Source of the DNA: Diphasiastrum complanatum
Lineage: Eukaryota; Streptophyta; Lycopodiopsida; Lycopodiales; Lycopodiaceae
Length of the DNA stretch: 64,000 nt
Direction of reading: 5' to 3'
NCBI GenBank assembly: GCA_029204225.1
Contig: CM055095.1
Coordinates: 19,053,450 to 19,117,449, forward strand
Shown: piece by piece, positions 22,319 through 37,249 of the stretch
How positions within the stretch are numbered: the first letter of the stretch is position 1
Layout: every line of letters starts with the position of its first letter
The notes under the pieces: generated by a model
What the model was told of the DNA's origin: nothing
What the model saw: the letters and a program-made list of their open reading frames with translations, nothing else
Databases searched by the model: none
Made by a program: the position numbers and the translations under genes

Positions 22319-24721
22319 ATCTATCGAGAAAATTCTCTGGAAAAAGCAAGGACTCAATAATAGAAAAGAAGCTTGACGACCAAGAAGGGAATTGTGCAGC
22401 AATTTGTGCATTAACAAAGATTGGAAACGAGCTTTCTGCAAGTTTTTGAAGCAAGAAACTAGCTTGCAAACTGGTAGGAAGTCAATCCAAGCTAGGGAAC
22501 ATGATTTAGGCCAAAATCTCAAATTTCAGGGTGCATTTGATGCCTAGCAGCAACTATCTGAGGAATCGTTGATTTGAAGAACACTTACAGTAAGGAAAGT
22601 AGATTCGAACTGGTCTACAGCGACTTGTAGAAAGGGGAACCTTGATCAAAGAAGGCAGAGGTCAACGCAGAGTGCCAATTAGTTGCGAGAATAAAAGTTA
22701 TTGAAGAGGAGTTACAGCTGCAGCTGGAAATAGGAAAAACCTGGCCTAATCAGTATTCAAAAATTGACATTTGAAGCAGCTTTCAGCACATGGTCAAACT
22801 TCTTATCATATTTAAGCCTAGCCACATTGATAATTGAGATTAAAGTGGTTTTATGAATATTAGGATTGTGAAACAAGCTGCTGCAGGTTTGAGATATGAT
22901 AGGGAAGCCAAATTTCAAGCCTAAAAATATGTTCTTGAAGTAGGACTTTCATGTGAGTGTCTCCAGCTGAAGAACTCGGCATTTGGAATATGTTTACGAG
23001 AAAGTTAAGGCCACCAAAGGCATGCTTTAAGCTATTATGAAGCAGTTGTTTGCCAACCAGGCTAGATAATGTCAAGAGCAGGCACCAGTCAGCTTTGAGG
23101 GGTGTCAACCCATCTCCTACAGAAAGAGATCCCATTCATATAGAAAAGAGAACAAGGTGCCCCAATGTTAAGAAATCAGGATAGTTGATTCTGACCCTAC
23201 CATAAATTTTTTGACTTCAGGTATTCACCGATAGCAGTAAATCTGAGAGACTGATTCAGTACCTAATGCAATCAACTAAGCCTGTGCTGGTGGATTTCAT
23301 TTCTCTATGAAGAGAATCTTTCTTCATAGTGAACATATGAGTATTAGTAGATTCAGAAATCACCAAAATAAGCAATCATGATAAAGCTCTTAAAATACTA
23401 GGAGAACTCTAATACCTTCAAACATGGGTATACTTTAAGAATAGGTCTATTCTAGCATTTTTGTGATAGTTATCAAGACTGAACGTTTTTAGATTCTTGT
23501 GAAGAAGGCATACAATTGCATCGTAGAAACTCTCAAACACACCCTTTTTGATCTAGAAAAAAATGCCCAGAATTGATATATTTAGAAAAAATAAGCATGT
23601 GCATTGAGTAAGAGCAACCACAATTGGGGTTCTAGCTCAAATACGGGAGAGACATAGAAAGTTCATCTAGTAGAACAGGGTCAACTCTAAAAATATATCA
23701 TGTAGACTATGTTAGGATCTTGATAGGTAGGATAGGGATGGTTAGGAGCATTAAGATCCTACAGATGAAATCTCCTCCAAAACAAAATCTGTGTGAAACC
23801 ATAATTTTTCACACATACTCTTCTCCTGGCTTCGCTTATCTTATTTACTAAAGAATGTTTGACTCTCTTTAGTGTTCTGTCCAGGAGTCACCATGAGTAA
23901 ATTTTTTATTAACGCTGAGCTTGGTGATACATTTTGGTCAACAAGGACTTCCCACACCTGTCCATCTTAAAACAGTTTTGCAATTGTCATGAGTGACTTC
24001 ACCCACTTTGAATGCCAGTCATTCGGTATCTCATTATGCTTGAATCTTCAGCCATGACTTCTCCAATGCAGCAAGCTAGACACTTACCAGGGTACTAGCT
24101 AGGCCTTGATCCCATTGTCATTCATTTTTTGCAACTTAGGACTTCTCCAGAATTTGAAATAGGAGCTAAACAGGTGACACCAACTTTGAATCTGTGCAAA
24201 GGAAATAATCTTCTGCAAGAAGATCCTCTCTGGTGCCTTCTAAAGCCTAGGCAAGCAGTCATCCTCCTCCTGGAACTTGCCAAGGTTGGCACCAGCATCT
24301 ACCCTCTCTTCACCTGATTACTGCTTCTCTGCGCTGTACTTCTCCGCTGAGCCTCAGAATAGTTCTTGGGGATGTGGGCCTCCTTAGAAACTGGAACATA
24401 TTCTCAAGGCCTTAAGTGTGCATGTATGTGCTCTTGACATTCTGATTGTGCCTTTCACTTACTCATCCCTGTACCCTTGATAATGGCACCCTGATTAACT
24501 GTTGGGCAAGTTCATTTGTTCAGCAACAGTTGCTACTTTCTGACAATGCTATCTACCATCAGCATGAGTGGGTTTGGTGTTGTATAAGACTTGCAGAATA
24601 GCCATCATCTCATCTGTAAATAACATGATCAAAGCATCTCTTTGCCTTCCATATCAATTACTTGTGCTAGATTTACGATAGGCAACTAAAACAAACAGGA
24701 AGTGAGGCCACCAAAGTTTAC
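22319..24721. other. Unassigned DNA, LTR-element leader then unknown
   Basis: The first 500 bases look like a retrotransposon leader. No gag or pol motif was found up to 24.7 kb. If the PPOX gene continues leftward on the minus strand this would be intron, but I could not identify a fifth PPOX exon here. Confidence 0.3.
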
Positions 24722-27700
24722 AAATTGCTGTTTGTCGCGGAGATTAAGATGATCGATAAGGTTGTTCACGTCTGCTTCTGTTGCAGCCTGGCCAGTGCAA
24801 AAACACAGATAGCATAGATTTTATCTTGTGAACTTTACATGAATGAAGAGCCTTAACAAGTGAAATAATTGGTAGTCACAAAAAAAATGATATCATCTGA
24901 CTACCTTCAGTACAAAATTTCACAGTTTATCGAACGGTTCAAAAGGTATACAATAGAACCATAACTTGCAAAGGAAAAATTTAACATAGACAGTGGAGAG
25001 TTGAATTTTCTGCTAGCTCCATCAAAGCACCTTATACTGGAGTCTGGACAAACTAAGCTTTCTTACTTACCATAGTGTTTGCTCCCTTCTCCCAAATGAT
25101 TCTATCTTGTCTGACACTCTGTACTTTTCCTCCAACAGATTCTTGGGTGTCAAAGACAGTTACTGCAGCCCCATTTGCTTGTAGTCGATAAGCAGCAGCC
25201 AATCCACTGAAACAGCAAGAAAGAGTTTAGGCTCAGTTTTCAATCCCTCAACTAAGTTTGAGTAAACTTGAAGGTTGCTAGCTTCACTGGATCGATCGTG
25301 GCTAGTGAATTCAAAATAAGAGTGAAAACTGTAAAGTACAGCCAAAGGCCAAGCGCCAATGCCCAAGGCTAACAATTTTGATTAGCTTCATCATGACCAC
25401 TCTCCATGAATTCAACTTTTGTCGGAAATCATCAACCTCCATCCTCTTTCAAACAAGCACTATTGCTGCTTTAAATGAACGTATATCAATGTTATGTCTA
25501 GGATAATATGAATTATAAGGATGAACACAACCCATCTTAATGCACTCCAACTTCTTATCAACTTCTTACATAGGTGAGAAAAATAGAGGTAATACAAGGA
25601 ACAGCCTTTGGTGCTCTGAGATGCAAAAAGGCTGGCAAGGTTTACGCATGTATTGTAATTGCAATTCAAAAATATCAACAATGCGATACTTTGATTCAAT
25701 GCTGTAAATCAACACACACACCAAAGAATCAAGAGGTTGCATGGCTTATGAATCAGCTACTGCAACAGGAAGCCTGATGCCCAACAATTGAAAAAACTGC
25801 AGGCCAACCCAAATACATGTTCAACCAGTTACAAAGTGTCTCATTGAATTGAATGCCCATTGCCTGTGCATATGGAATGACCAAATTCGATATATGGTAT
25901 GGACACACATAATGGACACACGTAGTCCATACTTTTCTATTTTTGGCCATTATTAGTGGACACACTTTTATTATATTTGACAGGCCTCGGAACCCTGTTT
26001 TACATGGTTCCTAATTTGGGCCTTAATATTTGAATTTTCATATTTCCCTCCAAGTCAATTGAAGGGAGGTAGCTTTTGGTTACGATAAATAATCACTAAG
26101 GCTTTCCATTAGCCGGTTTTGATGATTTAGAGTCTTAAGTTTTTTGTAAGGGGGTTACACAAATCACACAGCAATTGGTTCTACTAGTTCATAACCGTTA
26201 TAGAAACCTATGACGATCACTAGATTGAGGTACTAGGCTCTCAAGAGGTCGAACTCGGATTCAAGGACCCAGTTTCCCTATTGAAGTTTGCCAACCTAAC
26301 TTTGCAGACCCACATCTTTGCCATAACTCATCTCTTTTTCTCCAAATTAGTACCTGTAAGTTCACTTTGAGGTTGCCTAGAAGTTGGAACAAATGGCTCA
26401 ATAAACTGGTCCCATTGATCATAACAGGAGCCTCCCACACTGAAGTCACAAAGTAGTCCATATAGTAAGCCCTAATTGTAGTCTTTCCGACGTACTTGGC
26501 GTTTCTGAATAGAATAGGCCGAAAGCACATAGCAATTGGGCCTATTGGTTCGTAACCATCATCAGATTGGCTGCAGGGCAACAATGGACCAAATTGCAGG
26601 GCTGTTTTTTAGACTTGATAAGAGATTGCTATTGTGATTCTGCTCATCAGTAGTTGCGCTTAATTCAAACTTATATTTAGTCGCTCAGAGATAGCTTAGA
26701 GTACGCGGCTTCGATCCGCAACTTGTTGTACTCATTTACATCTATTTCATTTTTCATACTGAATCAATCTATCTTCTTATTGCGTTCAAGTTTAGAATGT
26801 ATGCATCTCTGTAGTTCTTTGCAACTGATTATTTGTCTGAAAAATTCAATGCTTGGCTACATAATCACTATAGTACTAATGATTTCAAAATTAGTTACTA
26901 TAAAATCGAACATGATTTCTATCACTATTGTTTTGTTCGAAATTGATAAGCATAGTCATGCATAGAGAAAGAGAAAGATAGTTTATTTCGATGTGCATGA
27001 TAAGTTTTAATTCTTGTCATTCGAATTCTTTTTATTCGAAAAGGGCAATTCGCTGATTTTCCAGCCCTAAATTCATGCAATATGGTGCTGCAAGTTTGCA
27101 CCAAAGTCAACCTCAACTTGCTGATTTTCTGCTATTTAGGACAGTTGCAATCCAGCAAACTTCTGACAGGGAATCAGCAATCTGATGCGGCCTCCACGAT
27201 GGCAGGAAACCTGATTTTCTCAGAAATGAGGGCTGTAAAACAAGCTAGATTAGATGGCAATCCAACAGGGACAAAACAACCCAAATACTTGTAGCCCACC
27301 TACAGGCCTCTCAGCGATTGATACCCAACTTCTGAATTCTTCTGAAGGCAGGTTTCAAACCTCTTAACCATCTCAATCAACCAAGCTCTTATATCAAACG
27401 TTAGACTATCTCTAAACTCAACTTACAAACACTAGTATGCCAAAGCAAAGGTCACCACAGGCCAGTGACTTAGCCATTTGAATAATTACAATAATTACAG
27501 AATGTACATTTGTCTATAAAAACTATAAATGACCGTGATAGGGAGTAAAATCTGTAACAATAGCTTAATCAATTTATAGGTACATTAAGCAACACATGAT
27601 TGATATAGTTCCAAACACAAGAAAATCCCTTAAAAAACATGTGATTCCCAAAACTATGATTTGGAAGTCACTTTTTTCTTGAGAAAATCCCCAACTAAAC

Positions 27701-29482
27701 CTGTAGTGACATATTCTCGACTACAAAATCAACTCAAGTTCTTTCTCGATAGTTGCCTTTCTCATGGTTCACTGCATAAAAATCTCCTAAATCTCTCATC
27801 CACTTCACCACATAAAGTAAAATTCCATATTAGTGTGCATAAAATGACTATTTAAAGACACTTGAAGTCAACAGTGAATAGAATTGTGAAAAGAATAAAT
27901 AATTAGTCTACTCTTAAAAATAAGCTCATGGATGACCCACCTTGCAATCTATAACTCAAATATTCAACAGATAAGGTGTGCATTGTAAAGGCTTTCTCTA
28001 CATTAGTTATAAAGAGGGGTTTTGCTCGTAGAACACACAAGTACACTAAGAAGTCTTGGAGCAAAGGTAATTAGCATCCTAATACGTGGGGATTTTATGG
28101 CCATAGCCAAGAACTTAGCTCCATGAAGAGCTTAAGATTTTGAAGCCTCTTGGCTAGTTGGTGAGTATTCTTCTCTAGCAAGGACCCTACTAATCATGAA
28201 TATGAGTATAAAATATAGCTACTAATATCCTTTGAAGCTTATAAACCGTAGCTTATAACCCATAACACAATATTCAAATGGACACCCTTTGCATTGACTT
28301 CAAGCCTATGATATCAAGAACATTTTGAAGGTCAGTATTCTCTCTTTGTTTTGTTTCATAGAGGTAGAAAAATACCTTACACCAGCACCTAAAATAGCAA
28401 CTGCACCAAGGGAAGGCCCTGTGTCCACACCACACTAGCAAATCTTAATCCATGTTGATAATGAAGACATATGTGATAAATTTAAAATGGCTGAAAAGTG
28501 CATAAATTCAGAAACACTTTCTCACAAAGCACTTATTTCATGTCCTATGAGAAAAACAAATGAGAGATCAAGTAAATAACCCTACATTGATGCTAGTTGG
28601 AGTTTTGACATAAGTAGGACTTTATACATTAGGCCTTAGTCACGAAGACACCTAAGTCGTTGTCAGATAGTTCATGAAGTTGGATCCACTAGGATGAGAC
28701 TAGTACGGTCAAGAGGTCCAAGTGGTTGAGTGTTGAGCCATTGTCAACCCTAACGTTGTCTTGGTAGTTTCTAGGAAGGTCCCCCTAAGGGGTCTAAAAA
28801 ACTCTATAAGTACGATAACTCACAAACATTCTTTAGTTGATGATTTTAATTATTGGGCACCATATTCGAAAACGGTTTTTTATCAAAAAGGATTCAACAA
28901 TGCTCCTTTCCAAGATGATATATCAACCAGCATATGGTTAGTTGCACAATGAACTTCGTTTTAGAATTGTTATGTGGCCATAGATTTGTTGCCATTTAAG
29001 TATGACATGATGTTGTGTGATTATATGTTCATGAAGTGGTATAAAAGTATTTTGTTGAGCAAAAGAGAGCGGATGCCACCTTCTACAATGATCAAAATCT
29101 TTCTTACCATGGGCACTACAAAATCAACATGCAAAGGGAAAATTTAGTTGGTGAGAAAACCCCTACTTCTAGAATTTTAGCTCAAAAGTGTTGTTCATAG
29201 AAAGTAAAAGACTCCCTTTGTCCATATTTTTTATTTTGCAACAACATTGAGGGCTAAGACAAACCAATTGCATAAGAATCTGAATCTCTATGTGAGCCTA
29301 CTGCAAACGAAATTCCCACTGAACACACAAGAATCGATATGAATGTGGTATATGGCAGTGCCATCAACTCCCTCTTGACTGACAGATATAACTCAAACAA
29401 GACATGAAGCGCAAATTGTTCAGTGCACAAAAGATGGCAAGAATTAGAGCTTACTGTGAGAATCCATGTCACCACTAGCCAT
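24722..29482 (-). CDS. PPOX2: Protoporphyrinogen oxidase, PPOX2-like, exons 1-4 (partial)
   Basis: FAD enzyme that oxidises protoporphyrinogen IX to protoporphyrin IX, the last shared step of heme and chlorophyll synthesis. Four minus-strand exons with consistent phases: exon 1 29482-29455 (MASGDMDSH, donor GTAAGC), exon 2 28418-28376 (43 bases, acceptor ACACAG, donor GTATTT), exon 3 25206-25071 (acceptor TTTCAG, donor GTAAGT), exon 4 24787-24722 (acceptor GGCCAG, donor GTAAAC). Exon 2 and the start of exon 3 encode the dinucleotide-binding loop AILGAGVSGLAAAYRLQ. Exon 3 also gives VGGKVQSVRQD and WEKGANTM, and exon 4 gives EADVNNLIDHLNLRDKQQF. These match plant PPOX2 rather than plastid PPOX1. 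The remaining two thirds of the enzyme was not found, so it is truncated or a very long intron follows. An in-frame upstream ATG exists, but MASG matches the known PPOX2 start. Confidence 0.8.
25207..28375 (-). other. PPOX intron 2, 3.2 kb
   Basis: Lies between the GTATTT donor of exon 2 and the TTTCAG acceptor of exon 3. It holds no recognised gene. A degenerate pair of related segments (GCAATTGGTTCTACTAGTTC near 26170 and GCAATTGGGCCTATTGGTTC near 26530) suggests an old repeat. Confidence 0.5.
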
Positions 29483-29709
29483 AGCCTCCTGCCTCGTTGC
29501 GTGCCTTTCTTTCCTCCTGCTGCTCTCTGCCTCTCGTTTTGCTGCTGCCTCTTGGCGTCGCATACCGCGGTGGCTGTGGCCTGGTTCGTTGCCACATGCT
29601 CGCTGTTGCAGCCGGATGGGCTCGTCTCTGAAAGGTCCAGAAAAAAGTTCTAATTTAGTTTCATGGTCCTTGAGCACATGCGCTATTTATGTACGTTCAC
29701 ATGACGCAT

Positions 29710-32700
29710 TTCCCTTGAGCATTTTTTGTCCTCAAAAATGAAGATCATTTAGTTTTCTTTTTGTCACGCGTCATGCTCCATGAAACCTTTGATAATTTCC
29801 AACATCGTTGGCCACTTTTTCATATGTGGTCTTCCCATGTGTACGATACCCAACTCAACTCAACTGTTGCTTCGAGTCCTATTACCAATTTTCCTTCTTC
29901 ATTCAAAAGTAGTGGGTAACATTGTTTGAACATTCTTGTCGACATGTTTGTTTAGCAAACGAACATGACACACATTGTGTATCTTTGTAATGATCGATAA
30001 ATCCAATTCGTATGCTAGTTCTCCAACTCTCCATATGATCTATAAAATCGAGGAGACATTTTTTCACTATGAGTTTTCTCTAATGTTGATTATCAATAAG
30101 GTTGTAACCATAGATATACATATTCAACTTCTTAAAATTCTTGAAATGACCGTAACTTGTTAGCGTACTTTTCCATTTTTTAGCCTCTCGCATATAATCT
30201 TGGTTTGCTTTCAAAATGTTATGCACATGTTGCTACTCGTTTGCTACTGTTGTTACTATTACATCAATCAACTTCATAGCAATTAGTTGTACTGGTTCAT
30301 ATGCATACAATGCATAAAAGGGGGTCATACCAATAAACATGTGAGGCGTAGAATCATAAATGAATTCAACAAGATGCGACCAATCAATCCATTTTATTGA
30401 TCTGCTACATAATGTTACAAATAACATTCCAACCAATGGTTGAATCTTTCTATTTGTCTGTCAGCCTTTGGGTGGAATATTGTGCTCAAACATAACTTGG
30501 TTTTCAACTTGTCCATCATCTCTTTCCAAAATTATTTGGCAAATCCATGATCTCTATCACATACTATTTTCTTTGGTAACCCATGTAAACTGACAATATT
30601 GTTGAAAAATAATTGTGCCACATGTGCTGCCCATGAGTAGTTTACAAGGTAGGAAGTGAGCATATTTTGTTACCGGTCCACCACATAAACTTGATTGTAT
30701 TCTTCGAAGCTCATTAGGAGAAATGGGATGAAATTCATACTATTGCTTTCCTACTATTGTGATGGAATAGATAGTGGGTATAATGATCTAGATTTTTTCA
30801 AATGTTCTGCTTTGTTACCTTGGCACGATACATTCTTTGATCATCGTGTATACATCATGCTTCGTCCTTTGTCATTTAAGAAGTTTTAACTTTCTAGTAA
30901 GTTTTCAATATACAAGAATGACTAGCGCTTGGAGTATAATATAAATCTTAAAAGATTCGAGGAACCAACCTCAATTTTGGCACAAGTTCTACTACTTGAA
31001 TAACAATTACATCTTTGGCATATTCATCCGTGATGATGAATTTTCAATCATTTTTTAATGAAATGAGTAGATTCAACTTGAATTTCTCCAGCATGCAACA
31101 TAATCTCTATGGGATTTGATCTTGTCTTGTGGACATGCAACTTTCTTCAACTTCCCAAAAGATAGATATATACTCCTCCATAGATTCACAAGTATAACAC
31201 ATTTGCATTCTCCACAACATTGATAGAATATCAACAGCTTGATTTTTCTTGCCCTTAAGGTGTTCGATAACAAAAGTACATGTTTGAACTTGTGCTAACC
31301 ACCTCTTATATTATCCATAGACTACTTTTGACTCAAAAAGTATTTCAAACTATGGTGATTACTTTTTATCATAAATTTTGAACCATATAAATAATGTTGC
31401 CATTTCTTAAGAGCGTAATATATTGCCAACATCTCCTTGTCATGCATGCATATGGTACAACATTTCTTTATCGGTTCACTTCTGACTCTCATAAGCAATC
31501 ACATTATCTTTTTTACTTATGGCACCTACTCCACTTCCACTTGCATCCACTATAAATTTAAACAAAAAGCATGTCAAGTTGCATCCATATTGGAGCTTCA
31601 ATTAAAGTTTTTTTTTATCAAACGACTCTCTTAAGCCTCATCATTCCATTCGAATTTACCCTTTTTTAACAAAGGTGTAAGTGGTGCTGTTATTTGTGAA
31701 AAAATGAAAATGAGCCATCAACCGTAAGATGCAAATCCCAACAATCTTCATAATTGTTGAAACTTTCTAGGACTCTTCCAACTTTTCACCACTTCAATTG
31801 TAAGTTGATCCACTTTGATGCTATCCTTTGTGATGATATGTCCTACATACTAAACCTCATATTGAACAAACTATGGTTGTAGACTAAGATATCATCAAAG
31901 ATCACCAAAACAAATGAATATGTATTTGGCCCAAAAATTCAATTTATCAATGTTTGAAATGTAGCAAAGCGTTAATTAATTCACATGCCATAACTTTAAA
32001 TTAGAAATGTCCTTTGTCATAGGAAAAGCAGTTTTGTATTGATCCCCCTCACTAAGCTTGATTTTGCTGAAATTGATGAGCATTTCTCTTTCTACTTGTA
32101 ACAACTTGTATCGACTAATGTTGATAGGTTTCAATCCTAGTTCTAGCTCTATGACATGGCCCACAAATCTTGTTCGGATCCCCTTTCATTAGTGTGTTTG
32201 GAAACACGTCTTTAAACTTGTCCAACACTACTTGCACCTTCAAGTTTATCAATTTTGCATCAACTTCTTTTATTTTGTCATTGATTCAAAAGGAACATAT
32301 GTACATGCTTGCAAGGTAATCGTGAGCTTGTGCTCTAGTAATTCATTTTATGCAAGCACCGAATTGTTCTTTTCTATAAATGCAAATTCCAAAATGTCAT
32401 CCTAATTGCTCAATTTGCATCATTCCTTGTTTGAAGTTAAAAGCTACATCACCCGACATTAAGTATCATATGGGTCTCATATCAACCACATATAGATTGG
32501 GTTTCAACTCATTTGAATTTTGGCCTCTGATATGATCAAATAACCATCAATGTAAAGACTAAATAACATATATGGGAATCTTTGAGACTGAAGCATATTC
32601 ACTCTCGTAAATTTTCCAAACCAACTTTCCGCTAATAAAAAAAAAGTTCCATTCAATCACACCACACTAATCCTATAACTCGTACCTACATTAGATTAAC

Positions 32701-32920
32701 CCATTACAAACATTAAAGTTTAAAAGGTATAATCAAACTTATTCCAATTCTAAATAAATTTGAGACTAATAACTTTTGATTTTTTTTTAAACTACTTTTT
32801 GGTAGAGAATGCTTTTGAATCACATTTTGAAAACTATGCAACTAGTAGATCCTCAGATAGAATGAATCCCATGAAAAAGTAGTAATGACTTTTTCACCTT
32901 CCAATTTATGCAAAGCCAGG
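29710..32920 (-). pseudogene. Gypsy element, protease to integrase relic
   Basis: Minus-strand order: RT N-terminal block HxIELELGLKPINISRYKL joined by deletion to IKLSEGDQYKTAF (31980-32160); RNase H with FIVDASGSGVGAI, HDKEMLAIYYALKKWQHYLYG and SLKYFL (31300-31560). Then integrase: VVDRxQNML, VAQLFFNNIVSLHGLPKKIV, CDRDHGFAKxFW and FHPKADRQIERFN (30440-30700), STPHMFIGMTPFYALYAYEP (30330) and a C-terminal KIHNVCHVRLLNKHV block (about 29950-30000). A Gypsy-like GAGGACAAAAAATGCTCAAG polypurine ending lies near 29725. Stops are frequent and part of RT is missing. No 3' LTR is recognisable before PPOX exon 1. Confidence 0.85.
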
Positions 32921-33424
32921 CTCTAATACAATTGTAAAGATAACCAAGTATAGAGAAATAAGACCCACTTGAATGCACCAAAAGGTATACTGTGGAGCCA
33001 AACCACCCAACTAACTAGAAGCCGAAGTCAAATCCCAATCAGCTTTTCCCCCGAGCCACTGTGACCAAATGGGGGAGAAGGGAAGTCTCTAGCAACTGAA
33101 AACTGAAAACATGAAGTGAAGGAGGGCCTGTTCCTACAGGTATATATAGACCCTTGAAGTCTAAGAATATTCTTTCTAGAATTCCAATTCTCATCGGATC
33201 ACTTTTGATCTCCTCTACATGCATATATAGTTGTTGATCACCATGCACTAGCTCCACATGTCCTAATGGGTATGTTTGGGCCCTCACAAGGTTATTAATT
33301 ACATTTATGGCCTAGTTCGTAATGATGAGGCATAACTAATAAATTTGGACACTATAATACTGAATATCCACATCAGAAATTATTATGAATCCTCTTAACT
33401 GGACATGGACGTAATAATCATCAA
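32921..33424 (-). mobile_element. Gypsy 5' LTR and decayed primer-binding site
   Basis: On the minus strand the LTR begins near 33424 with TTACGTCCATGTCC and includes TAATTAATAACCTTGTGAGG, as in the LTRs at 11889 and 12539. It ends at about 32938, followed by TGTATTAGAGCC, one or two changes from the initiator-tRNA primer site. A TATATATA box-like stretch lies near 33140. Confidence 0.65.
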
Positions 33425-35041
<1,617 letters not shown>

Positions 35042-35100
35042 TCATGTCCATGACCAGTACATAGGATTCAATATACTCCTAGTCTTGGATACACGGTACT
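35042..35100 (+). mobile_element. Gypsy LTR fragment, cut by a CACTA element
   Basis: Matches the LTR family at 11889 (ATAGGATTC, CTAGTCTTGGATACACGG, TACT). Homology stops exactly at the left end of the CACTA element. Confidence 0.65.
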
Positions 35101-37246
35101 CACAACAACAAAATGCGCAAATTCCGACACAAGGTTCCGATAGATTCAAAAAAATTTCATAATCCGTCGGAATCCGACATAATAATACGTCGGAATCCGA
35201 CACAAAAAAAAAAAAATTGCCGGAAAAAAATTTTTTTGCCGAAAATTTATTTTTTTTACAAACGTCAAATTCCGACGGCCAATAAAAATGTCGAAATATG
35301 ACATCCCATTTCGGAGACTACAACTTTTTAAAAGGATGACGTCACTTGTCCGTGCAAAAAAAAAAAAAGCACAAAGCAGACGTCAGATTCCGACGGATAA
35401 TACAAATGTTGGAATCTGACGTTTGTGACCGAATTCTCATAGCCGCATCATTTTTCTAGGGTTTTCTTATTTTTTATTCTTGCAGGAGATTGTTGGAGAT
35501 CGGCTTTTGGCACTTCTTCTCAACTCTATCAATTCCATTTGTCTCATTCCAAGTACGATTCTTTTGTTTTGTTATGTGCAACTAAGATTTCTTTCTTTGT
35601 AACTTTTTCTTGTACACTATCTTCCTTGTATTGTATATTTTGTGTAGTTAAACACAAATATGTGTCTTAATGATTTATGATCATGAGCGAATGAGAGAGG
35701 AAGAGAAGGATGTGTGTGAGAGACATGAGAGATAGCAAGAAAATATAGATAGAAGAGTTTGATTCAATATTATGTTCTTTGTGAAATAGTGTGAGACTGA
35801 GAGCTCTTGAGGTTTGAATGAAGATTATAACCAGCTCCACCATCAAAGATGTAGAGCTACCACTTTTTCTCATTGATTGATCTAGTATGGCTATCTTGTT
35901 GCTACTCCCTATCGAGCCATAAAGGGTAATCTATCGTTGCCTGATACATGTAAAATGAGATATCAGCTAGAGAAAGCTAGTGAAGTGTGCTCGGTATGAT
36001 GGCATTTCTGTTGAAAATCGGAACTCAAAATGAACTTTGAAGATAGCCATTGACTCACTATCTCCGTTGGAAGCTTGAGATATCTTGGCTATGGGGTGCT
36101 ACTTAATTATCTCTGCTCTGTGAGTTAGAACCCAGTTTTCCTTGCAAGATATTTGGAGAGCTGGCCTACCATCGTTGCTAGATGAGTGAGCCATCTAACC
36201 ATTCAATCACATTATAGCCATTGAGGAATTGAACGTTGACTTCCAAAATACTGAAGGATTATTGCTGATTTCCAAAAGAGAGTTGAGAGATGTGATTTTT
36301 AACATCGCTACCTCTATAATACATCTGACCATCACTACTGCTACTTTGCAAGCCTTTACTACGCCAATGAGTATTAGATATGAAGGAAAGCCATCACTAA
36401 GCTAGTTGTCAGATCAGAGACTCAGCTAACTGAACCTTCACAACCATGAAAAAGGAGCTTGCAATTGTTGTCTAAAGGTTATCTATCAACGACCATTGAG
36501 AACTCACTGATTTATTGTCAATGGGAGCCCTCATGGTTGTTCTAGTTGAGAGAAGTTTTGTCCTAGCAAAGGACATAAGCAAAGTGACAAACATAGTAGA
36601 ATCAATTGAAGCATTCATGACTAGCACTTCTTCAATTTTCGACTACATGCATATGCACTTAGAAATAGGTATGGCTTTATCTATTTTCAGTTCGTTCCAT
36701 CTATGTCATTTTTCGTAATCATTTATTTTTCGTATGCACTTCAAATTCCTGTCGATTGGAGTATGTTTGGTTTTTGCCACGGTTTTCTTTTTGCCATGTG
36801 GACGTCGGATTCCAACGGTCCGACCACGTGGACGTCAGAATCCGACGTCCACGTGGCAAAAAAAAAGTGAATTTTTTTTTTTCAAGTTTTTTTTCCACGT
36901 CGTGGACGTCGGATTACGACGGCTCGACCACGTGGACGTCGGATTCTGACATCCACGTGGCAGAGAAAAAAAATTCAGTTTTTTTTTTCCACGTGGACGT
37001 CGGATTTCGATGTCCATTTGGCCGGGCTGTCGGAATCCAACGTCCATGTGGCATGTTCTTTGGCTCATTCTTACTGGTCAGTTGTCAGTTTTGGGCTTGG
37101 CGTCGGATTCTAACGGATTTTAAATGCGACGGATTCTGACGACCTTATAGTGACGCATTTTTCAACGCTCGCGTCGATTCAAAAAAAAATTAAAACATGA
37201 TTTCACGTCGGAAATCCCATCGAGAATCACGGCAATTCTTGTAGTG
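35101..37246 (+). mobile_element. Non-autonomous CACTA (EnSpm/CMC) DNA transposon, 2146 bp
   Basis: The left end reads CACAACAACAAAATGCG; the reverse complement of the right end reads CACTACAAGAATTGCCG. Both fit CACTA termini, and the element is flanked by a perfect 3-bp duplication ACT (35098-35100 and 37247-37249). Subterminal regions (35110-35450 and 36780-37220) are packed with variants of GTCGGAATCCGACG and ACGTGGACGTCGG in both orientations, as expected of transposase-binding subterminal repeats. No transposase is encoded, so it depends on a helper. The interior (35.45-36.7 kb) has no recognised gene. Confidence 0.8.
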
Positions 37247-37249
37247 ACT

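Noticed and set aside
24620-24690. Possible PPOX exon 5 after a TTTTAG acceptor
   Set aside because: The translation (LPIVNLAQVID) does not match the conserved PPOX sequence expected there and soon meets a stop.
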